Assembly: GCA_051744925.1 (NCBI GenBank) | Contig: JBNJDM010000013.1 | Coordinates: 1-37,992, forward strand | Direction of reading: 5' to 3' | Origin: JACKCP01 sp051744925 | GTDB taxonomy: Bacteria; Desulfobacterota; Desulfobacteria; Desulfobacterales; JACKCP01 | Length of the DNA stretch: 37,992 nucleotides | Shown: piece after piece, positions 8,422 through 18,268 of the stretch | Position numbering within the stretch: the first letter of the stretch is position 1 | Layout: the number at the start of each line of letters is the position of its first letter | Notes under the pieces: generated by a model | The model's input: the letters and a program-made list of their open reading frames with translations, nothing else | The model's database searches: none | Told to the model about the DNA's origin: nothing | Made by a program: the position numbers and the translations under genes

Positions 8422-10170
8422 CTACAAAAACTGAAGATCATAAAGATTTTTATATGGGCCTTCATCAGAAATCAATTCTGAATGGGTTCCTGCTTCCTGA
8501 ATTTCACCGTTTTCAATAACAACAATTCTGTCAGCATGGGATATGGTTGAAAGCCTGTGTGCTATCATAAAAGTAGTTCTTCCCTTCATGAGGTTATCCA
8601 GAGCTTTCTGGACAAGTTTTTCTGCGTTGGTATCAAGTGCAGAGGTTGCTTCGTCAAGGACAAGAACAGGAGCATCTTTAACAAGAGCTCTTGCAATGCA
8701 AAGCCTTTGCTTCTGACCGCCTGAAAGACGGTTGCCGAATTCTCCGATATTTGTATCAAAACCATCAGAGAAACCTTTTATAAAATCGTATGCATAAGCT
8801 GACTTTGCAGCCTCAATAACCTCTTGTTCAGAAGCTTCCTTTTTCCCGTATGCAATATTGTTAAACACGGTATCATTAAACAGTATAGGTTCCTGGGTTA
8901 CAAATGCCACCTGGTCCCTGAGATTGTTAAGTGACACTTCTTTTACATTAATATCATCAATGAGAATTCTGCCTTCTGTAACATCAAAAAATCTTGGTAC
9001 AAGATTAACAAGAGTTGTTTTTCCGCCTCCGCTCATGCCGACAAGGGCAATAATTTCTCCGGGAGCTGCTTCAAGGTTTATATTTTTCAGTGTATATTCA
9101 CTGCTGCCTGAGTAACTAAAAGAAACATTTTCAAATCTTACTGAATGGGGATGTTTTTCCAGATAAACAGGGTTTTCTGGTTCCTCAAGATCTGAATCCA
9201 TTTCAATAATATCATAGACTCTGTCCACAGCTGCAAGACCCTGCTGAACAGCATTGTTTAGTTTGGAAATTTTTTTGACAGGATCATAAAGCATTATAAC
9301 TGAAGCAAGAAACGAAATAAAAGTACCTGTAGTATAAGTACCTGAAATCACTCTGCTGCCGCCAAACCAGATTATAAAGGCAACCCCTGCTCCTGCCAGC
9401 ACTTCCATTACCGGAGAAGAAAGAGCTTTAACCACAGCATTTTTTATTTCCATTTTAAAAATGTGTCTTGTTTTGCCGTAAAACCTCTCCTTTTCATATT
9501 CCTCCTTTGAAAAGGCTTTTATTATTTTTGCACCTACGATTGTTTCATGTGCAAATGAATTCATTTCTGCCATAGCTTCCTGGCATCCTGTTGAAATTTT
9601 CCTTACTTTTCTGCCGAAAAATATTATCGGATAAAAAGCAAGTGGAAGAACTAAGACAGCAAAAAGAGCAAGCTCCCAGATCTGATAGAAAATAACAAAT
9701 ATTAAAAAACAGATTGTAAAAAAATCCCTCAAAGTTGAGGTTATGGTTGTTGAAACCATATTTTTGATTATATTCACATCGTTTGAAATTCTCGACATAA
9801 GCTCGCCTGTCTTTTCTCCTGCAAAAAAAGATACTGGAAGATCCTGAATTTTGGAATAGAGCTTATCACGAATTTTTCTTATGATAACCTGACCAAGATA
9901 ATTAAGAAAATATTCCTGGCCATAAAGACCAACTCCCCTTAAAAAATAAATAAAAAAAACTGCTATCGGAAGAATTTTAAGCATATCTTCTTTTTTATTT
10001 ATAAACACATCATCAAGAACAGGCTTTATTATATATGCTGATGCTGCTGTTGAAGCAGAAACAATAAGCATACAAATAATTGCGTAGAACAGATAAATCC
10101 ATCTTTTTTTTATATAACCGAAAACTTCCTGATATCTCGGTTTAAGTTTTTTTTCTATCTCCATTTTCAT
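8422..10170 (-). CDS. msbA: Lipid A export ABC transporter MsbA
   Basis: A 582-aa half-transporter that flips lipid A-core across the inner membrane. Residues 1-320 hold six transmembrane helices of the exporter type. The nucleotide-binding domain has Walker A GMSGGGKTT, Q-loop TQEPILF, signature LSGGQKQR, Walker B VLVLDEATSALD and H-loop IAHRLS. Length equals that of Escherichia coli MsbA. It is the last gene of the lysS-msbA run; its ATG overlaps the lpxB stop by four bases (ATGA). The placement after lpxB supports MsbA over a generic multidrug exporter. Confidence 0.95.
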   Translation of the reverse strand: MKMEIEKKLKPRYQEVFGYIKKRWIYLFYAIICMLIVSASTAASAYIIKPVLDDVFINKKEDMLKILPIAVFFIYFLRGVGLYGQEYFLNYLGQVIIRKIRDKLYSKIQDLPVSFFAGEKTGELMSRISNDVNIIKNMVSTTITSTLRDFFTICFLIFVIFYQIWELALFAVLVLPLAFYPIIFFGRKVRKISTGCQEAMAEMNSFAHETIVGAKIIKAFSKEEYEKERFYGKTRHIFKMEIKNAVVKALSSPVMEVLAGAGVAFIIWFGGSRVISGTYTTGTFISFLASVIMLYDPVKKISKLNNAVQQGLAAVDRVYDIIEMDSDLEEPENPVYLEKHPHSVRFENVSFSYSGSSEYTLKNINLEAAPGEIIALVGMSGGGKTTLVNLVPRFFDVTEGRILIDDINVKEVSLNNLRDQVAFVTQEPILFNDTVFNNIAYGKKEASEQEVIEAAKSAYAYDFIKGFSDGFDTNIGEFGNRLSGGQKQRLCIARALVKDAPVLVLDEATSALDTNAEKLVQKALDNLMKGRTTFMIAHRLSTISHADRIVVIENGEIQEAGTHSELISDEGPYKNLYDLQFL

Positions 10171-11321
10171 CTTTCTGCCATATCTATTGCAAGTTCGGCT
10201 GTGCGCTTACACACGCCTTCTGAACCAAGCGCTGATTTAACTTCTTTTAGATCTTCAATTGTTTTGTTGTAAATATCTTTATCCTTTAAATAATATAAAA
10301 GATAATTTTTTATGTTTTCCGGCTCTGCATCATTCTGAACAAGTTCAGGAACAACTTCTCTGCCTGCAATTATTGATGCAAGACCAATAAAAGGGGTTTT
10401 TACAGCAAGTTTACCCGCATGGTATGTAAGAGACGATACCTTGTATACAATTATCATTGGTATTTCTGCAATTGCGGCCTCAAGAGTAACTGTTCCAGAA
10501 GCTGCAATCAAAAAATCAGCTTTTTCAAATATATTATAAACAGTTTCTGTTTCTATTTTAATATTTATAAAATCTTTATATTTATCTATTTCTTTATAAA
10601 AAAACTCTTTCTGGCTTTTACATGCAAATGAAACAATAAATTCAGGTTCATTAAAATCATTGGATGCATCAAATGCGGTCTGAAGAAGAACCGGAAGAAT
10701 CCGAATTACTTCATCAGATCTTGAACCTGGCAAAATTCCTATTACTGGAGCTTTCTGAATTTGGGAAAAAGGCTTTTTTCTTCTTAGCGGAATATCATAG
10801 TCCAGGAGGGGGTTACCCACAAAAGTAGCAGGAACTTGAAAATTGTCATAAATATCTTTTTCAAAAGGAAAAATTAAAGCTGTGTGATCTGTAAAAGCTT
10901 TAATCTTATATATTCTTTTCATATTCCAGGCCCATATTTTCGGGCTTATATAGTAAAGAACTTTAATTTTTAATTTTTTGGCATATTCAGCAAGTTTTAA
11001 ATTAAATCCCGGATAATCTATAAGTATAAGAAGATCAGGTTTTTTATTTTTTAGTATAAATTCAGCTGTTTTTTTTGCTGAAGAAATTTTTCCAAGATTT
11101 TTTAATACATCTGTTATTCCCATGAAAGCCAGGTCTTCTGATTTTATAAATGCGGAAAAACCCTGTGAAATCATTTTTTTTCCGCCTATACCGTAAAGAT
11201 CAGCATCCGGTTCTGATTTGAAAAGCTCTTTAACAAGATATGAACCATGCAGGTCGCCCGAAGACTCTCCGCATACAATCATAATCTTTTTGCTTTTTTC
11301 TGGTTCAGACCGAAACTTCAT
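10167..11321 (-). CDS. lpxB: Lipid-A-disaccharide synthase
   Basis: A 384-aa GT19 glycosyltransferase that joins 2,3-diacylglucosamine-1-phosphate to UDP-2,3-diacylglucosamine, forming the lipid A disaccharide at the inner face of the inner membrane. Family motifs are clear: CGESSGDLHGSYLVKEL near the N-terminus, ISPKIWAWNMKRI, the nucleotide-binding LPGSRSDEV, and ASGTVTLEAAI near 275. Length is typical. The ATG overlaps the lpxI stop by four bases and the stop overlaps msbA by four bases, so translation is coupled both ways. Confidence 0.96.
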   Translation of the reverse strand: MKFRSEPEKSKKIMIVCGESSGDLHGSYLVKELFKSEPDADLYGIGGKKMISQGFSAFIKSEDLAFMGITDVLKNLGKISSAKKTAEFILKNKKPDLLILIDYPGFNLKLAEYAKKLKIKVLYYISPKIWAWNMKRIYKIKAFTDHTALIFPFEKDIYDNFQVPATFVGNPLLDYDIPLRRKKPFSQIQKAPVIGILPGSRSDEVIRILPVLLQTAFDASNDFNEPEFIVSFACKSQKEFFYKEIDKYKDFINIKIETETVYNIFEKADFLIAASGTVTLEAAIAEIPMIIVYKVSSLTYHAGKLAVKTPFIGLASIIAGREVVPELVQNDAEPENIKNYLLYYLKDKDIYNKTIEDLKEVKSALGSEGVCKRTAELAIDMAER

Positions 11322-12154
11322 TTAATACCCTTTTTTTGAAAACAATCTTCATCAACTCCAATTACAGACATTTTCCATTGATCAGCAAGTGCAACCATTT
11401 TTTCACAATCAAGAACATTGGTCCTTCCCGATTCAACAGCAAGAACATATATCCCAGCTTCTTTCATCACGGCAAGAGTATCAGGCCCTACTGAGGGAAT
11501 ATCAAACCTCATGTCCTGATCAGGTTTGGAAGTTTTTACAACGACCCCTCCGCCTGGAGACAAAAGCCCGCCTCTTTTAACAGTCTCATCTGTTCCCTCT
11601 ACAGCTTCAACAGCAATAATACTTCCTCCTGAAACCACAACAGTCTGCCCTATATCAGCCTCGCCTATCTTTTTAGCTGCAGTATATCCAAGAAAGATAT
11701 CCTTTAATTCATCCACAGAAGGTTTTCTTTTGGTCCAGATCCCACTTTGCGCAAGAAAGTCAGGTACAACCGATGAGGATGATCTTATTATAATACCGTT
11801 TTCCTCCATTATTGAAGAAAATTTTCTAAGTATATTATCATCATGGGTGCTGCTAATTTTAGCAAGAGCCTTTATTGCCAGAGAATCAGGTCTTACATCA
11901 AAAAAAAGTCTTGTTTTTTTGATCCCGCCGAGCATAACAGCATTGTCTACGCTGTTTTTGGAAAAAAACCTGATAATTTTTTTTACCTGACCTACATGAA
12001 TCCATAAAATATCTTCAGCATAATTTTCTATGCCTGGATCTGCTTCAGACTTAAATGCACACACATATACTGTGAAACCTTCAGCAACAGCTTTTTCTGC
12101 AAAAATTAAAGGGAACTGACCGTTCCCTGCAATTAATCCTATTTTTTTATTCAC
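11318..12154 (-). CDS. lpxI: UDP-2,3-diacylglucosamine diphosphatase LpxI
   Basis: A 278-aa enzyme that hydrolyses UDP-2,3-diacylglucosamine to lipid X, the step before LpxB. It starts with GTG and the typical IGLIAGNGQFPLIFAEKA, and carries GGIKKTRLF and the C-terminal half with VAVESGRTNVLD found in LpxI (DUF1009). LpxI is the alternative to LpxH, used in alpha- and deltaproteobacteria; no lpxH is seen here. Eight bases separate it from lpxA and four overlap with lpxB. Confidence 0.94.
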   Translation of the reverse strand: MNKKIGLIAGNGQFPLIFAEKAVAEGFTVYVCAFKSEADPGIENYAEDILWIHVGQVKKIIRFFSKNSVDNAVMLGGIKKTRLFFDVRPDSLAIKALAKISSTHDDNILRKFSSIMEENGIIIRSSSSVVPDFLAQSGIWTKRKPSVDELKDIFLGYTAAKKIGEADIGQTVVVSGGSIIAVEAVEGTDETVKRGGLLSPGGGVVVKTSKPDQDMRFDIPSVGPDTLAVMKEAGIYVLAVESGRTNVLDCEKMVALADQWKMSVIGVDEDCFQKKGIK

Positions 12155-12162
12155 AATATTTT

Positions 12163-12936
12163 CTATCTTGTTATTCCCCTGTCCGAATTTTCTATAAAAG
12201 AGACAAAACCAGCTACTTCAGGAATCATATCAATTTCGGCCTTAATTCTTTCCACCGCCTGCTTTACAGTCAGATCAAAACGAAACATAATTCTGTAGGC
12301 TCTTTTAATCGATCTAATTGTCTTTTCATCAAACCCCTGTCTCTGGAGGCCGATACTGTTAAGACCGTGAAGAACAGCCCTGTCTCCCGAAGCTCTTACA
12401 TATGGAGGAATATCTTTTACAACTGCAGATTTTCCCCCTACATAAGCATAGCTGCCTATCTGTACAAACTGATGAATTGCAACAAATCCTCCGAGAATAA
12501 CATAATCTCCTGTTATTACATGTCCTGCAAGAGTTGCATTATTGGACATTATAACCCCCCTGCCTGTTTTGCAGTCATGTGCTACATGTGTGTAGGCCAT
12601 GAGAAAATTATCATCTCCTACTTCTGTAATACCTCCCCCGGCTTCAGTACCTCTGTGAACTGTTGCAAATTCTCTTATTACTGTATTTTTTCCTATTGTA
12701 AGCCACGATTTTTCTCCGTGAAACTTGAGATCCTGTGGCGCTGCCCCAACTGAAGCATAGGGATATACAACACAATCAGAACCTATTTTCACATATTTGT
12801 GTATCATAGCGTGTGCGCCGATTTTACACCGTGATCCTATATTTACATCCGATTCTATAATTGCAAAGGGGCCGACTTCAGCATCATCTGCAATGACCGC
12901 TTCAGGGTCAACAATTGCGGTTGGGTTTATACTCAT
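12163..12936 (-). CDS. lpxA: Acyl-ACP--UDP-N-acetylglucosamine O-acyltransferase
   Basis: A 257-aa left-handed beta-helix enzyme that catalyses the first step of lipid A synthesis. Hexapeptide repeats run through the first ~190 residues (VGPFAI, IGSRCKIGAHAMI, and so on). The catalytic histidine is H120 in YTHVAHDC, equivalent to H125 of E. coli. The C-terminal helical domain follows RAYRIMFR. Its ATG overlaps the fabZ stop by four bases. Confidence 0.96.
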   Translation of the reverse strand: MSINPTAIVDPEAVIADDAEVGPFAIIESDVNIGSRCKIGAHAMIHKYVKIGSDCVVYPYASVGAAPQDLKFHGEKSWLTIGKNTVIREFATVHRGTEAGGGITEVGDDNFLMAYTHVAHDCKTGRGVIMSNNATLAGHVITGDYVILGGFVAIHQFVQIGSYAYVGGKSAVVKDIPPYVRASGDRAVLHGLNSIGLQRQGFDEKTIRSIKRAYRIMFRFDLTVKQAVERIKAEIDMIPEVAGFVSFIENSDRGITR

Positions 12937-13382
12937 ATTGTTCCTTTCTCCATAACAGCCATAAACTGTCCTTCAGCAACCTTTTCACCGGAGACAGAAC
13001 ACTCTCCGCTTACTATATGAACCTTTGCTCGTTTTCTGACTATACTCATTTCTATAATTAACTGGTCACCGGGTCGTACAGGTTTTCTAAATCTTGCTTT
13101 ATCAATGCCTCCAAGATAAAAAAATTCATCATTATTATCTGAAGAAAAATTGATAAGTACAACTCCGGCCTGGGCCATTGCCTCAACAATAAGAACTCCC
13201 GGCATTACGGGCTTATCTGGAAAATGCCCCTGGAAATAAGGCTCATTATACGATACATTTTTCAGAGCCTTAATCCGCACTCCTTTTTCAATTTCAATGA
13301 CCTTGTCAATCATTAAAAAAGGGTATCTGTGAGCCATTATTTTTAAAAGTTCATCTATATCAAGAGTTTTAGCTCTGTCCAT
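12933..13382 (-). CDS. fabZ: 3-hydroxyacyl-[acyl-carrier-protein] dehydratase FabZ
   Basis: A 149-aa hot-dog-fold enzyme that dehydrates 3-hydroxyacyl-ACP in fatty acid elongation. It therefore competes with LpxA/LpxD for the same hydroxyacyl-ACP pool, which explains its place between lpxD and lpxA. The signature HRYPFLMIDKV is near residue 18. Catalytic H53 lies in QGHFPDKPVMPGV and E67 in VEAMAQAG. The start overlaps the lpxD end by 14 bases. Confidence 0.96.
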   Translation of the reverse strand: MDRAKTLDIDELLKIMAHRYPFLMIDKVIEIEKGVRIKALKNVSYNEPYFQGHFPDKPVMPGVLIVEAMAQAGVVLINFSSDNNDEFFYLGGIDKARFRKPVRPGDQLIIEMSIVRKRAKVHIVSGECSVSGEKVAEGQFMAVMEKGTI

Positions 13383-14412
13383 TCTTTCTTTTTTCCATTT
13401 CCTCTATTTTTTTTTCAAGAGAGAAAAGCTTCTTTCGCATATCAGGGAGTCTTGTAATAATATTTTGTACTTTAAGCCACAATTTATGAGGCATCTGGGG
13501 CAATCCGGATACAACTGTTCCTGACTTTACATCCGAAGTTATACCTGCAGCAGGACCGATCATAACATTATCGCCTATATTAAGGTGACCTGATATTCCA
13601 GCTTTACCTGCTATAATACAGTTTTTTCCTATTTTTGTACTCCCGGCCACACCTGACTGTCCAACAAGAATTGTATTATCACCTATTTCTACATTGTGTG
13701 CTATATGAACCTGATTATCTGTTTTAACAGATTTCCCTAGTACTGTATCTGAAAATGTACCTTTGTCTATGGTATTACATGCACCTATTTCTGCATTATC
13801 TTTTATAACAACACGTCCTGTATGATTAATCTTAACCCAGGAGCCTGAATCAGGAGCAAACCCAAAACCGTCTGATCCGATTACACTTCCTGAATGGATT
13901 ATAACATTTGATCCTATGATACAGCCTGAATAAACAGTTACGTTTGAATATATTCTTGAATCATCTCCAATTTCAACATTATCTCCGATAACTGTTCCCG
14001 GATAAATATATACATTGTCACCAAGGGATACATTACTGCCTGTAACAGCATTTGCTCCTATAAAAACATTTTTGCCTTTTTTTAAATTATTGCCAACAGA
14101 TGCAGTTTCATCAATTTTTTTATCTTTAAATTCAAGAGGATAAAAAAGAGCAATAATCTTTGCAAAAACAGCATACGGATTTGAATGAATTATACAATTA
14201 ATACCCTCAATACCCGGATCTTCAGAAACTATAAAAGTCCGGGCATATGATTCAGAAATCTTTTTTATATATTCAGCTGAACGGGCAAGGCAGATATCAT
14301 TTCTGCCGGCTGTTTCAAGAGGTGCAACCCCTTGTGCAATAAAACTACTGTCACCCTTTATTTGAGCACCTGTAAAACCGGCAATCTCTTTTAAAGAGTA
14401 TTTTTTAGTCAT
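13369..14412 (-). CDS. lpxD: UDP-3-O-(3-hydroxyacyl)glucosamine N-acyltransferase
   Basis: A 347-aa enzyme that N-acylates UDP-3-O-acylglucosamine in lipid A synthesis. An N-terminal uridine-binding region is followed by hexapeptide repeats from about residue 105 to 290. The catalytic histidine H239 sits in QVHIAHNVEIG, and SDGFGFAPDSG near 180 is diagnostic. The start at 14412 (MTKKYSLKEIAG) overlaps the ompH stop by eight bases. An ATG at 14433 would add seven residues but has no ribosome-binding site. The C-terminus ends in a charged helix. Confidence 0.95.
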   Translation of the reverse strand: MTKKYSLKEIAGFTGAQIKGDSSFIAQGVAPLETAGRNDICLARSAEYIKKISESYARTFIVSEDPGIEGINCIIHSNPYAVFAKIIALFYPLEFKDKKIDETASVGNNLKKGKNVFIGANAVTGSNVSLGDNVYIYPGTVIGDNVEIGDDSRIYSNVTVYSGCIIGSNVIIHSGSVIGSDGFGFAPDSGSWVKINHTGRVVIKDNAEIGACNTIDKGTFSDTVLGKSVKTDNQVHIAHNVEIGDNTILVGQSGVAGSTKIGKNCIIAGKAGISGHLNIGDNVMIGPAAGITSDVKSGTVVSGLPQMPHKLWLKVQNIITRLPDMRKKLFSLEKKIEEMEKRKNGQS

Positions 14413-14938
14413 TTGCTCCGTATTCTTTGTCATGAATTTTTATAACCCTGTCTGTTATATCAAGCTGATCAGGAGAAAAAAGAACAGCACTTTTATGAAC
14501 TATCATAAGGAAATTTTCTTCTTTTCCGATTTTATCAAGAATTTTGTCAAGCTGATCAAAAATTTTTCTTGTCTCTTCAACTTCGGCTTTTTTTATCTCT
14601 TCAGTATATCTTTCATCCATTTCTTTGTAATCATTAACAAGAATTCTGTATTCTCTTCTTTTTTCTTCCTGCTTCTGGGGAGACATTACCGAACTTCCAA
14701 GCTCAAGCTGTTCACGAAGCTTTTGAATACTGCCCCCTTTTTCTTTTAAGCTACCTTCAAACTGATTTTTTTTTTTATTAAGTACTTCACGTACATTTTG
14801 CCCTGCTTTGGAATTTTCCATAAATCTTTGAACATCGAATACTCCTATTTTTGCAACATCAGCAGACATAGCAGAACCAACTGAAAACACTGAAACTATA
14901 AGCAAAGACAAACAAATTGATTTAATAAATTTATACAT
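14405..14938 (-). CDS. skp: OmpH/Skp family periplasmic chaperone
   Basis: A 177-aa exported chaperone that holds unfolded outer-membrane proteins on their way to the Bam complex. The signal peptide covers residues 1-25 (MYKFIKSICLSLLIVSVFS, then an Ala cleavage site). The mature start VAKIGVFDVQRFMENS is typical of OmpH. The middle (about 55-130) is a charged coiled coil, as in the Skp tentacles. GGAGG is 7 nt before the ATG. The position between bamA and lpxD is the same as in many Proteobacteria. Confidence 0.93.
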   Translation of the reverse strand: MYKFIKSICLSLLIVSVFSVGSAMSADVAKIGVFDVQRFMENSKAGQNVREVLNKKKNQFEGSLKEKGGSIQKLREQLELGSSVMSPQKQEEKRREYRILVNDYKEMDERYTEEIKKAEVEETRKIFDQLDKILDKIGKEENFLMIVHKSAVLFSPDQLDITDRVIKIHDKEYGAND

Positions 14939-14961
14939 TTTTTTCCTCCGTTAATTGTAAA

Positions 14962-17592
14962 TTAAAATGCCTGTCCCATTGTAAATTCCCATCTGCCGCT
15001 TTCTGTTTCGTCTTCGGCAGGATCAAGCATTCTTCCATATTCTAATCTTATAGGACCTACAGGAGAATACCATCTTATCCCGTAACCCCATGACCTTTTC
15101 ACATCACCAAAACTTATATCTTCACTTTTATGAAAAACATCTCCTGCATCATAAAAAAGAAGCCCCATAAGCCCGGCTTTTTTTACAAGCGGAAAAATAA
15201 GTTCTATATTACTCTGAATATACTTTTCACCGCCGACTTCATTATTTTCATCTGTTTTTACATGTATTCCCTGCCAGTCATAACCTCTGACCGAATTCAT
15301 ACCGCCAAGGTAAAATTTCTCATAATCAGGAAGTATGCCTCCTGAATTTTTATGCACATACCCGCCTTCTCCGTGTGCAAAAAATACAAAGTTCCAGGGA
15401 AGTGGGAAATAAAAACCTGTTTCTGCTTTATATTTTGTATATGTATAGTCACCGCCCAGAAATCCGCCTGCATGCTCCACCGAAATCTGATGTTTCTGAC
15501 CTTCAGTAGGATTGAAACTTCTGTCACGGGAATCATATTTCAATGCAACTCTTGATGAACTTTCAACGTTGTCACCTTCAAGTTCCAGTATTTCAAAATC
15601 AGTTGATACTATCTCGTCTATGGTTGCGACTTCATATGTGTAAGACCAGTAAATTCTTGTATAATCAAAAACAGGATAGCCAAGCCTTACTGAACCGCCT
15701 GTACTTGCCTTGTCATAATCGTCATATTCTCTTTCCCAGTTATACACATCAAAACCTGCTGAAAGGGGAATATCAAAAAGCCATGGCTCGGTAAAACTGA
15801 AGGTATATCTTGTTGAACTTCCGGAAAACTCACCTTTTAAATCAATTGTCTGGCCTTTACCGCGAAAGTTTCTCTGGGTAACTGAAATTGTTGCAAACAA
15901 ATGGTCAACACTTGAATAACCTGCTCCGAAAGTAAACATACCTGTATTTTTTTCTTCTACATTAACATTAATATCTACCTTATCATCCTCTTCTGATGGA
16001 ACAGTATCGAGTTCAACATTGCTGAAAAAATCGAGCCTGTAAAGATCCTTCACACCTCTTTGAAGCCTGGCTTTGCTGTACAATGACTGCTCTTTTATCG
16101 GAAACTCACGTCTTATAACCTTGTCCCTTGTTTTTGTATTACCTCTGATAAGAATTTTATCTATATAAACTTTGTTATTTTTTTCTATATTGAAAGTTAT
16201 ATTTAGAATGTTTTCATTTTCATCTTTCTGCACATCAGGAATAACCTTTGCATTTGCATATCCTGCGTTTGCATACAGATCCTTTATTGATGTAACATCT
16301 TCCTGAATAAACTTCCTGTTATAAACATCTCCCTCCTTTACCTGTAAAAGAGAAAGAATTGATTCTTCAGAAACTATTAAATCTCCTTCTGCACTGACTT
16401 TACCTATATTAAACTTTTTACCCTCAGAAATTTTATATATCAGTTTAACATTGTTTTCATCAAAAATGATTTCAGGTTCTGATACTCTTGCTTCTGCAAA
16501 ACCTGTTGTATGGTAAAAACCGAGAAGTCTTCCGGAATCCTGTTTGATCTGATCTTTTTTATACTCACCGGAACCTGTCAGCCATGAAAAAAAGCCTTTT
16601 TCTGAGCTTTCCATCTTTTTAAGAAGTTTTTTGTCGCTGTAGTGAGAATTCCCCTGGAGTTCAATATCTTTTATATATGTTTTATCATTTTCAGATATTA
16701 TAAATAAAAGATCAGCCCTGTTGTGGGATAACTCATTTAATTCATATTTTACTTCGCACTTATGATAGTTTTTTTCTCTGTATAGCTCTTTTATCGCTTC
16801 CATATCTTTTTTGACTTCAAAAATATTGAGAATAGAACCGCTTTTAAGGTTTATATTCTCTTTAATTTTTTTGTCATCATATGAAGTATTACCTCTTACA
16901 TTAATCTGGCGTATGGTAGATTTTTCCTGTACATGAAAAACTACTTTTATACCTTTTTCAGTCTCTTCTCTTGTAACCCGTATATCACCGAAATAGCCCA
17001 TATTGTAAATATTTTCCAGATCAGCCGAAAGATCAGCATCTGCATAAGACTTACCTTTTTCAGTATTTATAACTCTTTTGACAGCTTCGTCTTCGATTCT
17101 CTGGTTGCCTTCTATTACAACATCGGTAATTATCACCTCATCAAATAATTCATTTCCTATCTGACCGGATATATCCCGTACTGTTCCAAAAAGATTTTCA
17201 ATACCTGAAAATTCTTCTGTGAATTCAAAGGTCTCTTTTTCCTTAACAATTCCAAGCTTTACTGTAAGAATAAACTCATTTTCATCTGAAACTTTAAGCT
17301 TACCGTAAACAAAAGCATTTGCACCACGTTTTTGTGCAATATCAAAAAGATCAGAATCTGAATATTTTGACTTTTTTGCACTGAAACTGGCTATACTTCC
17401 CCCGCCCTTTTCTATTTCCGAACCTATCAGCTCCGGTATTTCTTCAGAAAGATACTGATATTCTTCAGACCCGTTTATCTCAAACGGAACACTTAAAACC
17501 TTATCTTCAGAAGAATGTGCTGAAGCCGATGTCAGAACAATAAACAAACTGAAATACAAAATTATATGAATAAATCTGCTAAACTGATACAA
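14962..17592 (-). CDS. bamA: Outer membrane protein assembly factor BamA with an extra N-terminal domain
   Basis: An 876-aa Omp85 protein that inserts beta-barrel proteins into the outer membrane. It starts with TTG at 17592 behind GGAAGG; no later Met fits, and the signal peptide begins at once. Residues about 28-150 form an alpha/beta domain absent from the 810-aa E. coli protein. It resembles TolB/CsgG-like envelope domains (VLSVPFEINGSEEYQYLSEE). Five POTRA repeats follow, the first at VIITDVVIEGNQRI, then the 16-strand barrel with the lid motif LGGMNSVRGYDW. The chain ends in Phe, the Omp85 C-terminal signature. It overlaps lolD by 14 bases. Confidence 0.95.
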   Translation of the reverse strand: MYQFSRFIHIILYFSLFIVLTSASAHSSEDKVLSVPFEINGSEEYQYLSEEIPELIGSEIEKGGGSIASFSAKKSKYSDSDLFDIAQKRGANAFVYGKLKVSDENEFILTVKLGIVKEKETFEFTEEFSGIENLFGTVRDISGQIGNELFDEVIITDVVIEGNQRIEDEAVKRVINTEKGKSYADADLSADLENIYNMGYFGDIRVTREETEKGIKVVFHVQEKSTIRQINVRGNTSYDDKKIKENINLKSGSILNIFEVKKDMEAIKELYREKNYHKCEVKYELNELSHNRADLLFIISENDKTYIKDIELQGNSHYSDKKLLKKMESSEKGFFSWLTGSGEYKKDQIKQDSGRLLGFYHTTGFAEARVSEPEIIFDENNVKLIYKISEGKKFNIGKVSAEGDLIVSEESILSLLQVKEGDVYNRKFIQEDVTSIKDLYANAGYANAKVIPDVQKDENENILNITFNIEKNNKVYIDKILIRGNTKTRDKVIRREFPIKEQSLYSKARLQRGVKDLYRLDFFSNVELDTVPSEEDDKVDINVNVEEKNTGMFTFGAGYSSVDHLFATISVTQRNFRGKGQTIDLKGEFSGSSTRYTFSFTEPWLFDIPLSAGFDVYNWEREYDDYDKASTGGSVRLGYPVFDYTRIYWSYTYEVATIDEIVSTDFEILELEGDNVESSSRVALKYDSRDRSFNPTEGQKHQISVEHAGGFLGGDYTYTKYKAETGFYFPLPWNFVFFAHGEGGYVHKNSGGILPDYEKFYLGGMNSVRGYDWQGIHVKTDENNEVGGEKYIQSNIELIFPLVKKAGLMGLLFYDAGDVFHKSEDISFGDVKRSWGYGIRWYSPVGPIRLEYGRMLDPAEDETESGRWEFTMGQAF

Positions 17593-18268
17593 GCGAACCT
17601 TCCTTTAATGTTACCTGTTTGTCTGTTAACGATGCAAGTTCCATATTATGAGTAACTATAAGCATAGTCATCTGAAACTCTTTATTAAGTTCATCAAGAA
17701 GCTTGTGAACTTCACTGCTGTTCTTCCTGTCAAGATTACCTGTCGGTTCATCAGCCAAAAGCATTCCAGGGTTCATTACAAGAGCCCTTGCAAGTGCAAC
17801 TCTTTGCTGCTCGCCTCCGGAAAGCCTTGTCACTTTATGATGCAACCTGTGTGACATTTTAACCCTTGAAAGAAGATGCTTTGCTCTTTCTTCAGATTCT
17901 TTTTTATCAATCCCGCCTATTAAAGCAGGCATTATTACATTTTCAAGTGCATTAAACTCCGGCAGAAGATGATGAAACTGAAAAATAAAGCCGATCTGTT
18001 TGTTTCTTATAACGGCAAGTTTTTCATCACTCATGGAATAAATATCTTTCCCCCCGAGTATCAATCTGCCGGAATCAGGCTTGTCAAGAGCCCCGACAAC
18101 ATGGAGCAATGTCGACTTACCTATTCCTGAAGCACCTGTTACAGCAAGTTTTTCGCCCTTAAAAATTTCAAGGTCAATATTTTTTAAAATCTCAAGCTTA
18201 TTATCGCCTGCAATATATGTTTTTGAAATTTTTTCAAGAATTATATACGGGTTCATATTATCATCCAT
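17579..18268 (-). CDS. lolD: Lipoprotein-releasing system ATP-binding protein LolD
   Basis: A 229-aa ABC ATPase that powers extraction of lipoproteins from the inner membrane. Walker A is GASGIGKST, the signature is LSGGEQQR, Walker B is LLADEPTGNLD, and TMLIVTHN follows. The start at 18268 has GAGG upstream and overlaps the lolC stop by eight bases; ATG at 18256 is a possible alternative. It matches the MacB/LolD/FtsE subgroup, and the adjacent lolC points to LolD. Confidence 0.93.
   Translation of the reverse strand: MDDNMNPYIILEKISKTYIAGDNKLEILKNIDLEIFKGEKLAVTGASGIGKSTLLHVVGALDKPDSGRLILGGKDIYSMSDEKLAVIRNKQIGFIFQFHHLLPEFNALENVIMPALIGGIDKKESEERAKHLLSRVKMSHRLHHKVTRLSGGEQQRVALARALVMNPGMLLADEPTGNLDRKNSSEVHKLLDELNKEFQMTMLIVTHNMELASLTDKQVTLKEGSLVSV

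Noticed and set aside
11526..11990. 154-aa plus-strand frame inside lpxI
   Set aside because: Antisense shadow of lpxI; low-complexity composition and no initiation signals.
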